From: Phytohabitans sp036906915
Lineage (GTDB): Bacteria > Actinomycetota > Actinomycetes > Mycobacteriales > Micromonosporaceae
Direction: 5' to 3'
DNA length: 64,000 bases
Assembly (NCBI RefSeq): GCF_036906915.1
Contig: NZ_JBAKHX010000035.1
Span: 18,328 to 82,327 of the forward strand
The notes under the pieces were generated by a model that was not told the DNA's origin, made no database searches, and worked only from the letters and a program-made list of their open reading frames with translations. Positions 41,512-49,687 of this stretch are shown piece after piece (position 1 is the stretch's first letter; the number at the start of each line of letters is the position of its first letter). The position numbers and the translations under genes were made by a program.

Positions 41512-42414
41512 GTGACGTCGCTCCCGCTGGGCACCGCGATCCTCGGGCGATACGTCATCCTTGGCGCCATCGGCCATGGTGGAGTGTCCACGGTGTACGA
41601 GGCGATCGACGTGGTCATGCCGCGCCGGCTCGCGATCAAAGCGTTGGCGGCCGCGCACGCCGCGGATCCGTGGGCGCGTGACGGTGTGCGCCGCGAGGCC
41701 CTGATCATCGACCGGCTGCGGCACCCGAGCGTGCCCCGCGTCTACGGGTACGGTGACGCGCCCCTGCCCGACGGCACCGTCCTGCCGTACGTGGTGATGG
41801 AGCTGCTCGCCGGCGTCAGCCTCGCAACCCGGCTGGCCCAGGGCCCGCTGCCGTGGACCGAGGCGGTGCCGGTGGCCGCCGCCGTCGCCGACGTGCTCGC
41901 CGTCGCGCACCGGCGTGGGCTCGTGCATCGCGACCTGAGCGCCGGCAACGTCATGCTGACCCCGGACGGGATCAAGATCGTCGACTTTGGCCTGGCGACC
42001 ACTGTGGAGCGCAAGCGCACGTTGCCCGGAAAGCCGCGCCTGACCCGCACCACCGTGCCCCGCCGGCAGCCCATCCTGCCCGCGCACCGGGTCACCACCA
42101 CGGCTCAGCCCGCCGACGACGTGTACGCCCTGGGCGTCCTGCTCTACCAGATGGTGACCGGCCAATCGCCGTACCCCAATATGGCTCAGTGGCCGGCGGC
42201 GCCTGGCGCCGACTTCGCCACGCCGCACTTTCGTTGTGTCGCGCCCACGCCGGTGCTCGCCGTCCCGGGACTGCCCAGGGACGTAGCCGAGATCTGCCGA
42301 GCCTGCATGGCCAAGCGTCCGACCGACCGTCCCAGCGGGCGAGACGTGGCGCTCGCGCTCTGGGCGCTGGCTACTCCGGCCAGTCCGGCAACTCCACATC
42401 AGACACTTCGGTGA
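41512..42414 (+). CDS. Soluble Ser/Thr protein kinase
   Basis: The 300-residue protein is a bare kinase domain without a transmembrane helix. Glycine loop IGHGGVSTVY (20-29), Lys43 in RLAIKAL, catalytic loop HRDLSAGN (139-146), DFG at 158-160 and a C-lobe YALGVLLYQMVTGQSPYP are all present. In the catalytic loop the HRDxKPxN lysine is replaced by Ser (HRDLSAGN), a change tolerated in some kinases such as the HRDLAARN tyrosine kinases. GTG start. Probably co-transcribed with the STAS gene and might act on it. The 3' end overlaps surE by 44 nt antisense. Confidence 0.9.
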   Translation: MTSLPLGTAILGRYVILGAIGHGGVSTVYEAIDVVMPRRLAIKALAAAHAADPWARDGVRREALIIDRLRHPSVPRVYGYGDAPLPDGTVLPYVVMELLAGVSLATRLAQGPLPWTEAVPVAAAVADVLAVAHRRGLVHRDLSAGNVMLTPDGIKIVDFGLATTVERKRTLPGKPRLTRTTVPRRQPILPAHRVTTTAQPADDVYALGVLLYQMVTGQSPYPNMAQWPAAPGADFATPHFRCVAPTPVLAVPGLPRDVAEICRACMAKRPTDRPSGRDVALALWALATPASPATPHQTLR

Positions 42415-43174
42415 CCGCGCGCACCGCGCTCACCGTGGCGTACCCCTCGGCCAGCAGTGCCAGGTCGGTGCCCGGTTCGAGGTCGGCGCCGGACTCCTCC
42501 AGCGCGGTGCGCACGAAGCCCTGCCCCGCCTCGGCGACCGTGATCTGCACCTGACCGAAGCGAGACAGCCGCGCCTGCCGTACGCCCTTGACGCGTTCCA
42601 GTGGCGCGTCCGGGACGTTGAGGTTGAGCACCGTGCCTTGCGACGCGTCGACGAGCGTCTTCAGCAGGTCGGCGGCGTACTGGGCGGCCGTCGCCCAGTG
42701 GCGCCCCTCTTCGCCGCTACCGGACCTGAGCATGGCACCGCCGGACCCCACGTCTCCGGTGGCGAGTATGTCGAGCGAGACGGCCATCGTGCGGCAGCCG
42801 TGGGCGGCGGCGGTGAACGCGGCGCCCACCGTGCCCGAGTGCAGCACCGCGAGGCCGGCGTTGGCGCCCCGGTTGATCCCGGAGAGCAGCAGGTCGGGCG
42901 GTGGGCCGAACGCGCCGCGCGCGGCGAGAAGCGCGATGAACGCCGGCGAGCTGGCCACGCTGTACGACTCGATGCCGTCCAGGCCGTCGAGCGGGTGCTC
43001 GGCGACGATGATGCGCCCGTCCTTCTCGACCGCCCGCAGCGCGGCGCTCATGCCGCTCGCCTCTTCGCTGGGCGCCGCCACGACCACCTCGTGCCCGCGG
43101 TCGGCCGCGGCGCGGGCCAGCCACCGCAGGCCCGGCGCGGCGATGCCGTCGTCGTTGGTCACCAGCACCCTCAT
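42371..43174 (-). CDS. surE: 5'/3'-nucleotidase SurE
   Basis: Metal-dependent nucleoside-monophosphate phosphatase, 267 residues. Motifs: MRVLVTNDDGIAAPGLRWLA (the DD metal site), AAPSEEASGMSAAL, LLLSGINRGANAG and LHSGTVGAAFTAAAHGCRTMAVSLD, all typical of SurE. The start codon lies within ATGA at the end of the PfkB-type kinase gene, so the two are coupled. That points to linked phosphoryl chemistry, perhaps salvage of a nucleoside or sugar phosphate. Confidence 0.95.
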   Translation of the reverse strand: MRVLVTNDDGIAAPGLRWLARAAADRGHEVVVAAPSEEASGMSAALRAVEKDGRIIVAEHPLDGLDGIESYSVASSPAFIALLAARGAFGPPPDLLLSGINRGANAGLAVLHSGTVGAAFTAAAHGCRTMAVSLDILATGDVGSGGAMLRSGSGEEGRHWATAAQYAADLLKTLVDASQGTVLNLNVPDAPLERVKGVRQARLSRFGQVQITVAEAGQGFVRTALEESGADLEPGTDLALLAEGYATVSAVRAVTEVSDVELPDWPE

Positions 43175-44148
43175 TGCATCCTCACCCGCGTCGCCAACTC
43201 GTCAGGAGTGGTCCGCCGCTGCCGCCCTTGACCGACCTCCTTCAGGTTGACGCGCTCGACCACGCCGGCAATGGCGTCCGGGCGTCCGGTGCCGAGGCCG
43301 TGCCGGGTGACGTTGAGCGCGCCCGCCGCCGCACCGGTGCGCACCGCCGTCGGCAGGTCACCGTCCTGGGCCAGTACGGCCGCCACGCCCGCGGTCATCG
43401 AGTCGCCGGCGCCGCGCGGGTCGGCGGCCTCCAGCTGCGGGATCTCGACCTCGAAGACCTCGTTCTCCAGTAGCGCCAGCGCCGGCTGGTCGGCACGGCT
43501 GATCAGCACCGACCGCGCGCCGTCGCCCTGCATCTGGTGCAGCGCCTCGACCAGGTCGGGAACGCTGTCGGTCGCGGCCCGCCCGTCGGCCACCAGCTCG
43601 TCGTGGCTGACCTTCACAAAATAGGGAGACCCTTCGAGTACCGCCGACAGGTGGTCGCCGGACAGGTCGGCGACCACCTTCACGCCGTTGCTACCCAGGT
43701 CGGCTGCCAGGCGCCGGTACACGTCGGGCGGGACGATGGCGGGGTCGGTCGGCCGGCTCAGCACCGCCACCGCCGAGCGCAGCCCCTCCGCCAGCGCGAG
43801 GTTGTAGAGCTCGTCCAGGTCGTGCCGGCCCAGTGGCGGCTCCGGGGCCTCGGCGATCTCCGTGCGGGTGCCGCCTCGGCGGTCGTGCACGTACCCGCCG
43901 CTCGTGGCCGTGCGTGTGGTCGTGTGCAGGTCGATGCCCTCGGCCGCGATGAGCGACTGCAGTACCTGGCCGGTCTCGCCCCCCAGGCTCGCGCACAGCG
44001 CCACCGGCACGCCCAGCGACGTGATCATCCGCGCCTGCCAGAGGCCCTGACCTCCCGGGTGCAGGTGTATCTCGACCGCTTCGGCGGGCTGCTCGATGGT
44101 GACCGTGAGCTGCGGTGCCGGCGCGAAGACCATGACATGACCAACCAT
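43171..44148 (-). CDS. PfkB family carbohydrate kinase
   Basis: Ribokinase-fold sugar kinase resembling 1-phosphofructokinase/tagatose-6-phosphate kinases, 325 residues from the ATG at 44148. Landmarks: VMVFAPAPQLTVTIEQPAEAVEIHLHPGGQGLWQARMITSLGVPVALCASLGGETG with the Gly-Gly sugar-binding region, VKVVADLSGDHL, VKVSHDEL and the catalytic signature ADPRGAGDSMTAGVAAVLA with the GAGD oxyanion-hole aspartate. The frame is open 28 codons further up, but the family N-terminus starts at VMVFAPAP. Coupled to surE by ATGA. Confidence 0.88.
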   Translation of the reverse strand: MVGHVMVFAPAPQLTVTIEQPAEAVEIHLHPGGQGLWQARMITSLGVPVALCASLGGETGQVLQSLIAAEGIDLHTTTRTATSGGYVHDRRGGTRTEIAEAPEPPLGRHDLDELYNLALAEGLRSAVAVLSRPTDPAIVPPDVYRRLAADLGSNGVKVVADLSGDHLSAVLEGSPYFVKVSHDELVADGRAATDSVPDLVEALHQMQGDGARSVLISRADQPALALLENEVFEVEIPQLEAADPRGAGDSMTAGVAAVLAQDGDLPTAVRTGAAAGALNVTRHGLGTGRPDAIAGVVERVNLKEVGQGRQRRTTPDELATRVRMQ

Positions 44149-44227
44149 GCCCGGAATGTTCCCCGTGGGCGCCCGCCCTAAGCCCGTCAGCGCCAGGTGT
44201 CCGCCCAGGTGCGGGCCCGCAACGGCT

Positions 44228-44310
44228 TTCATTCAAGGCTGGGAGTCCTACGGTGACGGCGCCGACACGCTGTGGTTCGACGACGTGGCGTTGGGTCCTC
44301 GCACATCGGG
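44228..44310 (+). pseudogene. Possible 3' remnant of a secreted carbohydrate-active enzyme
   Basis: About 27 codons read AFIQGWESYGDGADTLWFDDVALGPRTS. The GADTLWFDDVALG pattern is a common final beta-strand in secreted glycoside hydrolases, polysaccharide lyases and their jelly-roll modules. No start, no upstream domain and no stop at the expected place (the frame runs into a terminator hairpin). It overlaps the 5' flank of the PfkB gene on the other strand. Confidence 0.35.
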
Positions 44311-44322
44311 TTCTGAAAACGT

Positions 44323-44353
44323 CGAAGGGGGCCCCGAATCGGGGCCCCCTTCG
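44323..44353 (-). terminator. Perfect 13-bp terminator hairpin of the wall peptidase gene
   Basis: CGAAGGGGGCCCC and its exact complement flank a 5-nt loop. On the minus strand it lies 12 nt past the stop and is followed by a short GTTTTC tract. Confidence 0.85.
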
Positions 44354-44364
44354 TACGAAACGAC

Positions 44365-45363
44365 CTACGTCACGGAGAGATGGACGTGGTCGGTGTGTTC
44401 CGCGGACGGACTGCCGCTGCCGCTGTACGACCTCCAGCCGCTGCTGGGCAACCAGATCCGGCGGAACCAGATGACGTAGAGCACACCGAGCGCGCTCGCG
44501 TTCTTGATGTAGAAGTTCGCGAGGCGGTCGCCGTAGTCCCTGTCGCCGCCCGTGGCCACCTTGCCGAAGCCGCTCGCCGCTGAGGACCAGTCACACGCCC
44601 GGCCCTTCGGGTGCTCGCCGGAACCACCGCTGCGCCAGCAGTAGACGTACCGGCTGAAGCCGGCTTCCTTCGTCTCCCTGTACGCGTGCAGCAGTCGCGG
44701 CGTGACGCAGCCGCCGGTACCCGTCGGGTCCTTGACGCTGCACCCGCCGGAGCCGCTCGGGCCCTGGCTGGCCGTCGCCGCGCCGGAGCCGCTCGGGCCG
44801 CTGGAACTGCTGCCGCCGCCGGCGTTGGCCAAGGCGTTCTCCGCCTGCTTCTTGCGGGCGGCCATGACCTGGACCTGCTTCTGCTGCTCCCTGACCTGGT
44901 TGTCGATCGCGAGCTTGGTGTGGGTGGCGTTGTTGCGCGCGTCGATGAGGTCGCGAAGCTTCTTGTCTTCGCTCTCCGCGAGCGTGTCGAGCGCGGACGC
45001 CCGGTCCATGAAGCCTTCCGGTGTGGAGGCGTTGAGCATGGCGGAGATGGGGCCGAGCCGGCCGCGCTGGTACGCCACGTTCGCAAGCTCGCCGATGACC
45101 TGAGTCTTCACAGCGAGGTCCTGCTCGAACTTCACGAGGTCGACGCGGAGCCGCTCCTGCTCCTTTTTGGACTTCGCAAGCGCGTCCTGCGCGACGATGT
45201 ACCCCTTGCTCGCTGTTTCCAGTTGCTCGCGCAGTGTCGCCGTTCCACCCTCGTCGTCGGTGTTTGGCGCGGCGCCAGCGGGTTGAGCATGGATGCCGAC
45301 CAGAGCGAACGTCGCGGCGACGAGCACCGCGAGCAGCCCTACCCGGCTGCGGGCATGAGCCAT
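44365..45363 (-). CDS. Secreted coiled-coil cell-wall peptidase (M15-like)
   Basis: Exported protein of 332 residues. Signal peptide MAHARSRVGLLAVLVAATFALVGIHAQPAGA, then a long coiled coil (about residues 45-180), a Gly/Ser/Pro linker and a C-terminal domain of about 110 residues. That domain has HAYRETKEAGFSRYVYCWR, EHPKGRACDWSS and a terminal EHTDHVHLSV. The H-x6-D and HxH arrangement is that of LAS/M15 zinc D,D-peptidases (ARB_07466-like group). The coiled coil plus hydrolase plan resembles RipA and PcsB-type division hydrolases. The ATG at 45363 lies 6 nt behind GGAAGGA. A c-di-AMP riboswitch precedes it. Confidence 0.9.
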   Translation of the reverse strand: MAHARSRVGLLAVLVAATFALVGIHAQPAGAAPNTDDEGGTATLREQLETASKGYIVAQDALAKSKKEQERLRVDLVKFEQDLAVKTQVIGELANVAYQRGRLGPISAMLNASTPEGFMDRASALDTLAESEDKKLRDLIDARNNATHTKLAIDNQVREQQKQVQVMAARKKQAENALANAGGGSSSSGPSGSGAATASQGPSGSGGCSVKDPTGTGGCVTPRLLHAYRETKEAGFSRYVYCWRSGGSGEHPKGRACDWSSAASGFGKVATGGDRDYGDRLANFYIKNASALGVLYVIWFRRIWLPSSGWRSYSGSGSPSAEHTDHVHLSVT

Positions 45364-45378
45364 CAACCATCCTTCCAG

Positions 45379-45497
45379 TCAGCCGCCGACCGAGTTAGCT
45401 GACGGGTTCGGGACGGAAGTATCCCTACCGCTCGCGCGGATTCACCCCGGTGGAACTCGTGGTTCCCCGGCTCGCCACGCGTTGGCGCGGCGATTAG
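45379..45497 (-). promoter_or_regulatory. ydaO/yuaA-type cyclic-di-AMP riboswitch
   Basis: On the minus strand the leader of the peptidase gene contains the conserved blocks of the ydaO/yuaA aptamer in order: an outer stem starting about 45495, GAGCCGGGGAACC, GGGGTGAATCCGCGCG (45433-45448), GGTAGGGATACTTCC and CGAACCCGTCAGCTAACTC, closing at GGTCGGCGG. These match the actinobacterial form of the family, which typically precedes Rpf, NlpC/P60 and other wall hydrolase genes and turns expression off when c-di-AMP is high. The aptamer ends about 10 nt before the GGAAGGA ribosome-binding site. Exact ends are approximate. Confidence 0.88.
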
Positions 45498-45605
45498 GCG
45501 GCAGTCACCACCGGCACCGGGGGGCGCCGCCGGGCGGTGACCGGAGCCGAGCGTACCGGGTTCCGGTCGATGTGCCCACCCGTTGCACGCACGGTCACAA
45601 GCCCG

Positions 45606-46508
45606 TCACCAGGTGGTTTGCCGGCATGCTTCGGCGGGTTCGACCTGGAGCGTGGCGTGCGCGATGTCGAAGTCGTCATGCAGCGCCTCGCGCGCTTCGA
45701 CCAACACCGGTCCTACCTCCGCGGCCGGGTCGAGCGTCAGGTGCGCGGAGACGACGTCCATGCCGGAGGTGAGTGTCCACACGTGAAGGTCGTGCACGTC
45801 GCACACTCCAGGCACCGCCGCGAGCCTTGCCCGCACGGCCGCCACGTCGACGTGTGCGGGCGCGGCCTGCACGAGGATGCGGACCGCGGCACGCGCGAGC
45901 CGCCAGGTGCGGGGGAGGATGAAGACTCCGACCGCGACCGCGACGATCGGGTCGGCGTACCACCAGTCGGTGAGCGCGATGACGACGGCGGCGATGATGA
46001 CGCCCACCGAGCCGAGCAGGTCGCCGAGCACCTCGAGGTAGGCGCCGCGCACGTTGATGCTCTCCTTGGCGCCCGAGCGCAGCAGCGCGAAAGCCACCAC
46101 GTTGGCGATCAGACCGGCCACCGCGACGGCGAGCATCGGCCCGGCGGGCACGTCCGGCGGGTCGCCGAACCGGCGCATCGCCTCGATCAGCACGTAGAGA
46201 GCGACGCCGAAGAGCAGGACCGCGTTGGCGAGGGCGGCGAGCACTTCCAACCGGTACAGGCCGAAGGTGCGCTGCGGGTCCTTGTCGGCGCGGCGCGCGG
46301 CCGTCATCGCGGCGAGCGCCATGCCGATGCCGAGCACGTCGGTGAACATGTGCCCGGCGTCGGAGAGCAGTGCGAGCGAGCCGGTGACCAGCGCGGCGGC
46401 CCCCTCGACGAGCATGAAGACCCCGAGCAGCGCGAAGGCTGCCAGCAGGGGGCCGCGGTGCTTGGCGCCCGCCGTCCCGTGATCGTGTCCAGCTCCCACG
46501 CTCTCCAA
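45606..46508 (-). CDS. Cation diffusion facilitator (CDF) metal exporter, CzcD/ZitB-like
   Basis: Zn2+/divalent metal:H+ antiporter of 300 residues. Six helices. The transport-site motif SLALLSDAGHMFTDVLGIGMAL (HxxxD in helix 2) pairs with YLEVLGDLLGSVGVIIAAVV (helix 5). The C-terminal cytosolic domain has VCDVHDLHVWTLTSGMDVVSAHLTL, the usual dimerisation/metal region. A His-containing N-terminus (GHDHG, KHRG) is short. The start is uncertain: TTG at 46508 or GTG at 46499; neither has a clear ribosome-binding site, and a leaderless transcript is possible. A palindrome just upstream may be a metal-responsive operator. Confidence 0.93.
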   Translation of the reverse strand: MESVGAGHDHGTAGAKHRGPLLAAFALLGVFMLVEGAAALVTGSLALLSDAGHMFTDVLGIGMALAAMTAARRADKDPQRTFGLYRLEVLAALANAVLLFGVALYVLIEAMRRFGDPPDVPAGPMLAVAVAGLIANVVAFALLRSGAKESINVRGAYLEVLGDLLGSVGVIIAAVVIALTDWWYADPIVAVAVGVFILPRTWRLARAAVRILVQAAPAHVDVAAVRARLAAVPGVCDVHDLHVWTLTSGMDVVSAHLTLDPAAEVGPVLVEAREALHDDFDIAHATLQVEPAEACRQTTW

Positions 46509-46512
46509 AATA

Positions 46513-46534
46513 TGCTGACATTGCTATGTATGCA
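46513..46534. promoter_or_regulatory. Imperfect palindrome between CDF gene and secreted propeller gene
   Basis: TGCtgACATtGCtATGTatGCA is symmetric at 16 of 22 positions. On the minus strand TTTGCA and CATATT, 16 nt apart, would form a promoter whose spacer carries this palindrome, as in metal-sensing ArsR/MerR-type control of CDF genes. The regulator is not in the window. Confidence 0.5.
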
Positions 46535-46574
46535 AACATGGCACTGGGAATCACTGTCGAATCGGGGCATAGTG

Positions 46575-47522
46575 ATGGGCGTGGATACCAACAGAGACAT
46601 CACAGTGACCCGCAGAACGCTCACCACGTCGATGCTCGCGGCAGTCGCGGCGGCGGCCACCGTCTCCGTACCCACCCGCGCCAGCGCCGGCCACAAGCAC
46701 CTGCCCGACCTCATCAACCTGCCCAACGCGTTCCAGCCCGAAGGGATCGCGATCGGCCAGCGGCCGTACGCGTACTTCGGCTCGCTGGCCACCGGCTCCA
46801 TCTACCGCGCCAGCCTCGTCACCGGCCAGGGCCGGATCATCTCCACCGGACCGGGCACGCCGTCTGTCGGCCTGAAGATCGACCGGGCCGGGCGGCTCTT
46901 CGTCGCCGGCGGCGCGGCGGGCGACGCGCGGGTCGTCGACGCGCACACCGGCGAGGTGCTGGCCTCGTACCAGTTCGCGAGCGCGCCGGCGTTCATCAAC
47001 GACGTCGTCCTCACGCCGCGCGGTGCCTTCTTCACCGACTCGCAGAACCCGTTCCTGTACCGCGTGCGGCTCGACCTGCCGAGTGGCTTCACCCCTGTGC
47101 CGCTTAGCGGCGATCTGGTCTACCAGGCCGGATTCAACGTCAACGGCATCGCCCGCACACCAGACGGCACCGCGCTGCTGGTCGTACAGTCCAACACCGG
47201 CGGCCTCTTCCGGGTCAACCCGGCCACCGGCGCGACCACGCGGGTCGACCTCGGCGGCGAAGTGCTCACCAACGGTGACGGCCTGCTGGTGCTCGGCCGC
47301 ACGCTGTACGTGGTGCAGAACCGCCTCAACCGGGTCGCCGTGTTCCGGCTCGACCGGGCGGGCACCAGAGGCGCACTGGTCACACACCTGTCCGACCCGC
47401 GATTCGACGTACCGACCACCGTGGCCGCCTATGGCGACCGCCTGTACCTGCCCAACGCCCGCTTCGGCATCGTCGTCACGCCGGACACCCCGTACACCGC
47501 GGTGGCGATCAAGCGCCCCTGA
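46575..47522 (+). CDS. Secreted SMP-30-like beta-propeller protein
   Basis: The 315-residue exported protein has an N-terminal signal with paired arginines (TRRTLTTSMLAAVAAAATVSVPTRASAG), possibly Tat, then a propeller with repeating blades: FQPEGIAIGQRPYAYFGSLATGSIYRA, PSVGLKIDRAGRLFVAGG, FINDVVLTPRGAFFTDS, VNGIARTPDGTALLVVQSNTGGLFRV and LPNARFGIV. It belongs to the SMP-30/gluconolactonase-like superfamily; a catalytic role is not evident. The ATG at 46575 is preferred as it places the signal peptide correctly. Divergent from the CDF exporter and end to end with helR (stop codons adjacent). Confidence 0.85.
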   Translation: MGVDTNRDITVTRRTLTTSMLAAVAAAATVSVPTRASAGHKHLPDLINLPNAFQPEGIAIGQRPYAYFGSLATGSIYRASLVTGQGRIISTGPGTPSVGLKIDRAGRLFVAGGAAGDARVVDAHTGEVLASYQFASAPAFINDVVLTPRGAFFTDSQNPFLYRVRLDLPSGFTPVPLSGDLVYQAGFNVNGIARTPDGTALLVVQSNTGGLFRVNPATGATTRVDLGGEVLTNGDGLLVLGRTLYVVQNRLNRVAVFRLDRAGTRGALVTHLSDPRFDVPTTVAAYGDRLYLPNARFGIVVTPDTPYTAVAIKRP

Positions 47523-49625
47523 TCATGGTGTGGAGATGGTGATTAACCGCTGCGTGGCACGGGACAGGGCGACGTAGAGGGTGCGGGCACCGTCCTGTAC
47601 CCGGATCTCGTCCGGTGCGACGAGCACCACACCGTCGTACTCCATGCCCTTCGCCTGAAGGCTGGTCACGACCTGCAACCGCTCGGCGGGCAGGTCGGTG
47701 AGCCAGCCGGCGACCTCGTCGCGGCGCGGCACCGGCGTGATCACGCCGACCGTGCCCTCGACGTCGGCGAGCAGGCCGGACGCGGCCTTCCGGGCCGCGT
47801 CCGGCAGGTCGGCCGCTGCCACGGTGTGCTCCTCTGGCTGCACCCCGGTCGAGCGGACCGCCCGTGGCAGTGTGAGGTCGGGGTACACCTCGCGGATCAC
47901 CTTCGCCGCCAGCGCGAAGATCTCGGCCGAGTTGCGGTAGTTCGTGGTGAGCGTGAAGTCGTGCCGCTTTCGCGAGCCCAGCGCCCAGTCGCGCGCCTTG
48001 GCCAGCTCACCCGGATCGCCGGTCCACGCGGTCTGTGCCGGGTCGCCGACCACGGTCCACGAGGCCAGCCGGCCACGGCGACCCAGCATCCGCCACTGCA
48101 TCGGAGAGACGTCCTGCGACTCGTCGACCACCACGTGCGCGTACTCGCGGTAGTCGTCCGGGCGCTGCGTGGCAGCGGCGCGCGCCGCGCGCTGGCGGTC
48201 GGCGTACGTGGTGACCTCGCGGATGCCGTCGACCACGTGGTACGGGTCGCGCTTGGGCTTCGGCGGCTGCGGCGGCTTGCCGAGCAGCTCGTCCAGCTCG
48301 TCGAGCAGGGCCACGTCGGCGATCGTCGGGTCGCCCGGCGTGAACGCGCCGGTCAGCGTCTTGATCTCCGCGTTCGAGAGGATGCCGGACGCGTACGAGC
48401 GCAGCCGCTCCGGGTCGGCCAGCCAGGCGAGCACGTGCCGGGGGAGCAGCCGCGGCCACCAGGCGCGCAGGAAGTCCCGGAAGTCCGCCCGCTCGGACAG
48501 GTCGTCTTCGAACTGGACCTGCTCCGGCAGCCGGTTGATCCGCAGCCGTTGCGCCTGCGCCCACAGCGCGTCGAACAGCCCGTCGATGCCGGCCCGCCGT
48601 ACCTCGTTGCGGCGGGCGCCGCGGCTCAGCGCCCGGGCCCGGATCGCGTCCAACTCCGGCCGGGTCAGCCGCAGCAGCGCGCCGTGGTACAGCAGGCGCA
48701 GCTCGGTCGGCCCGTTCGGCACCGCGTCGCGGACCGCCCGCTCAAGCACCCGGCGCATCCGCAGCGAGCCCTTGACCGCGGCCACCGCACCCTGGTCTGT
48801 GCGCGTCGCGACCAGCCCTGGAATCACCGAACCGAGCGACCTGAGGGTGGCCGTGTCTTCACCCAGCGAGGGCAGCACCGAGGCGATGTACTCGACGAAC
48901 ACCCCCGACGGGCCGACGACGAGGATGCCGCCGCCGGCGAACCGGCTGCGGTCCGAGTAGAGCAGGTACGCAGCGCGGTGCAGCGCCACGGCCGTCTTGC
49001 CGGTGCCGGGCCCGCCGGAGACGATCGTCACGCTCGCGGCGGGGGAACGGATCGCCTGGTCCTGCTCGCGCTGGATGGTGGCGACGATGTCACGCATGCC
49101 CCGCCCGGTGGCGCGGGCCAGCGTGGCGAGCAGCGCGCCGTCACCCACGACCCGCATGTCCGGCGGTGCGGCGGCCGGGTCGAGCAGGTCGTCTTCGATG
49201 CTGGTGACCTTCTCGCCCGACGACTGGATCATCCGGCGCCGGATCACGCCGCGCGGGTCGGCGGCGGTGGCCTGGTAGAACGCCGCCGCGGCCGGCGCCC
49301 GCCAGTCGATCACCATGGGCTCGGCGTTTTCGCCGCGCACGCCCAGCCGCCCGACGTGCAGCACCGGCCCCTCACGCAGGTCGAGCCGGCCGAAGACCAG
49401 GCCCTCGTGCTCGGCGTCGAGCGCCTGCCGCCGCCGCGCCGCGTGGAACACCATCGCGTCGCGCTCCACGAGGGCCCCGAAGTTGCCCACCCGGGCAAGC
49501 CGGTACCCGTCTTTCTCCGCCCGGACGGCGGCCTGCCGCAGCTGGGCGAGGCGGGCGTACACCCGGTCCACGTGGCTCTGCTCGGCAGCGATCTCCTGCT
49601 GAAGCGTGGTGGCGGCGTCTGTCAA
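47523..49625 (-). CDS. helR: HelD/HelR-type RNA polymerase-recycling ATPase
   Basis: UvrD-like superfamily 1 motor of 700 residues that removes or recycles stalled RNA polymerase; HelR members protect against rifamycins. The N-terminal antiparallel coiled coil (LQQEIAAEQSHVDRVYARLAQLRQAAVRAEKDGYRL) would enter the secondary channel. Walker A is GGPGTGKT with Lys210, Walker B is HVVVDESQDVSP, and GDPAQTAW, TTNYRNSAEIF, QAKGMEYDGVVLV and YVALSRATQR follow as motifs III-VI. TTG start at 49625 with GGGAG 9 nt upstream; the open frame beyond it is antiparallel to other coding sequence. It follows the hydrolase gene after 62 nt. Confidence 0.9.
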   Translation of the reverse strand: MTDAATTLQQEIAAEQSHVDRVYARLAQLRQAAVRAEKDGYRLARVGNFGALVERDAMVFHAARRRQALDAEHEGLVFGRLDLREGPVLHVGRLGVRGENAEPMVIDWRAPAAAAFYQATAADPRGVIRRRMIQSSGEKVTSIEDDLLDPAAAPPDMRVVGDGALLATLARATGRGMRDIVATIQREQDQAIRSPAASVTIVSGGPGTGKTAVALHRAAYLLYSDRSRFAGGGILVVGPSGVFVEYIASVLPSLGEDTATLRSLGSVIPGLVATRTDQGAVAAVKGSLRMRRVLERAVRDAVPNGPTELRLLYHGALLRLTRPELDAIRARALSRGARRNEVRRAGIDGLFDALWAQAQRLRINRLPEQVQFEDDLSERADFRDFLRAWWPRLLPRHVLAWLADPERLRSYASGILSNAEIKTLTGAFTPGDPTIADVALLDELDELLGKPPQPPKPKRDPYHVVDGIREVTTYADRQRAARAAATQRPDDYREYAHVVVDESQDVSPMQWRMLGRRGRLASWTVVGDPAQTAWTGDPGELAKARDWALGSRKRHDFTLTTNYRNSAEIFALAAKVIREVYPDLTLPRAVRSTGVQPEEHTVAAADLPDAARKAASGLLADVEGTVGVITPVPRRDEVAGWLTDLPAERLQVVTSLQAKGMEYDGVVLVAPDEIRVQDGARTLYVALSRATQRLITISTP

Positions 49626-49687
49626 CGTTGTCGTGGCTCCCAAGGAGGTCTGGCGAGGGCCAGAACGAGAGTACGCGGCTCCGGGTA

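Noticed and set aside
41512..42414. Pseudokinase interpretation of the soluble kinase
   Set aside because: Although HRDLSAGN lacks the usual loop lysine, the glycine loop, Lys43, HRD Asp, Asn and DFG are all present, as in active kinases with Ala/Arg/Ser at that position.
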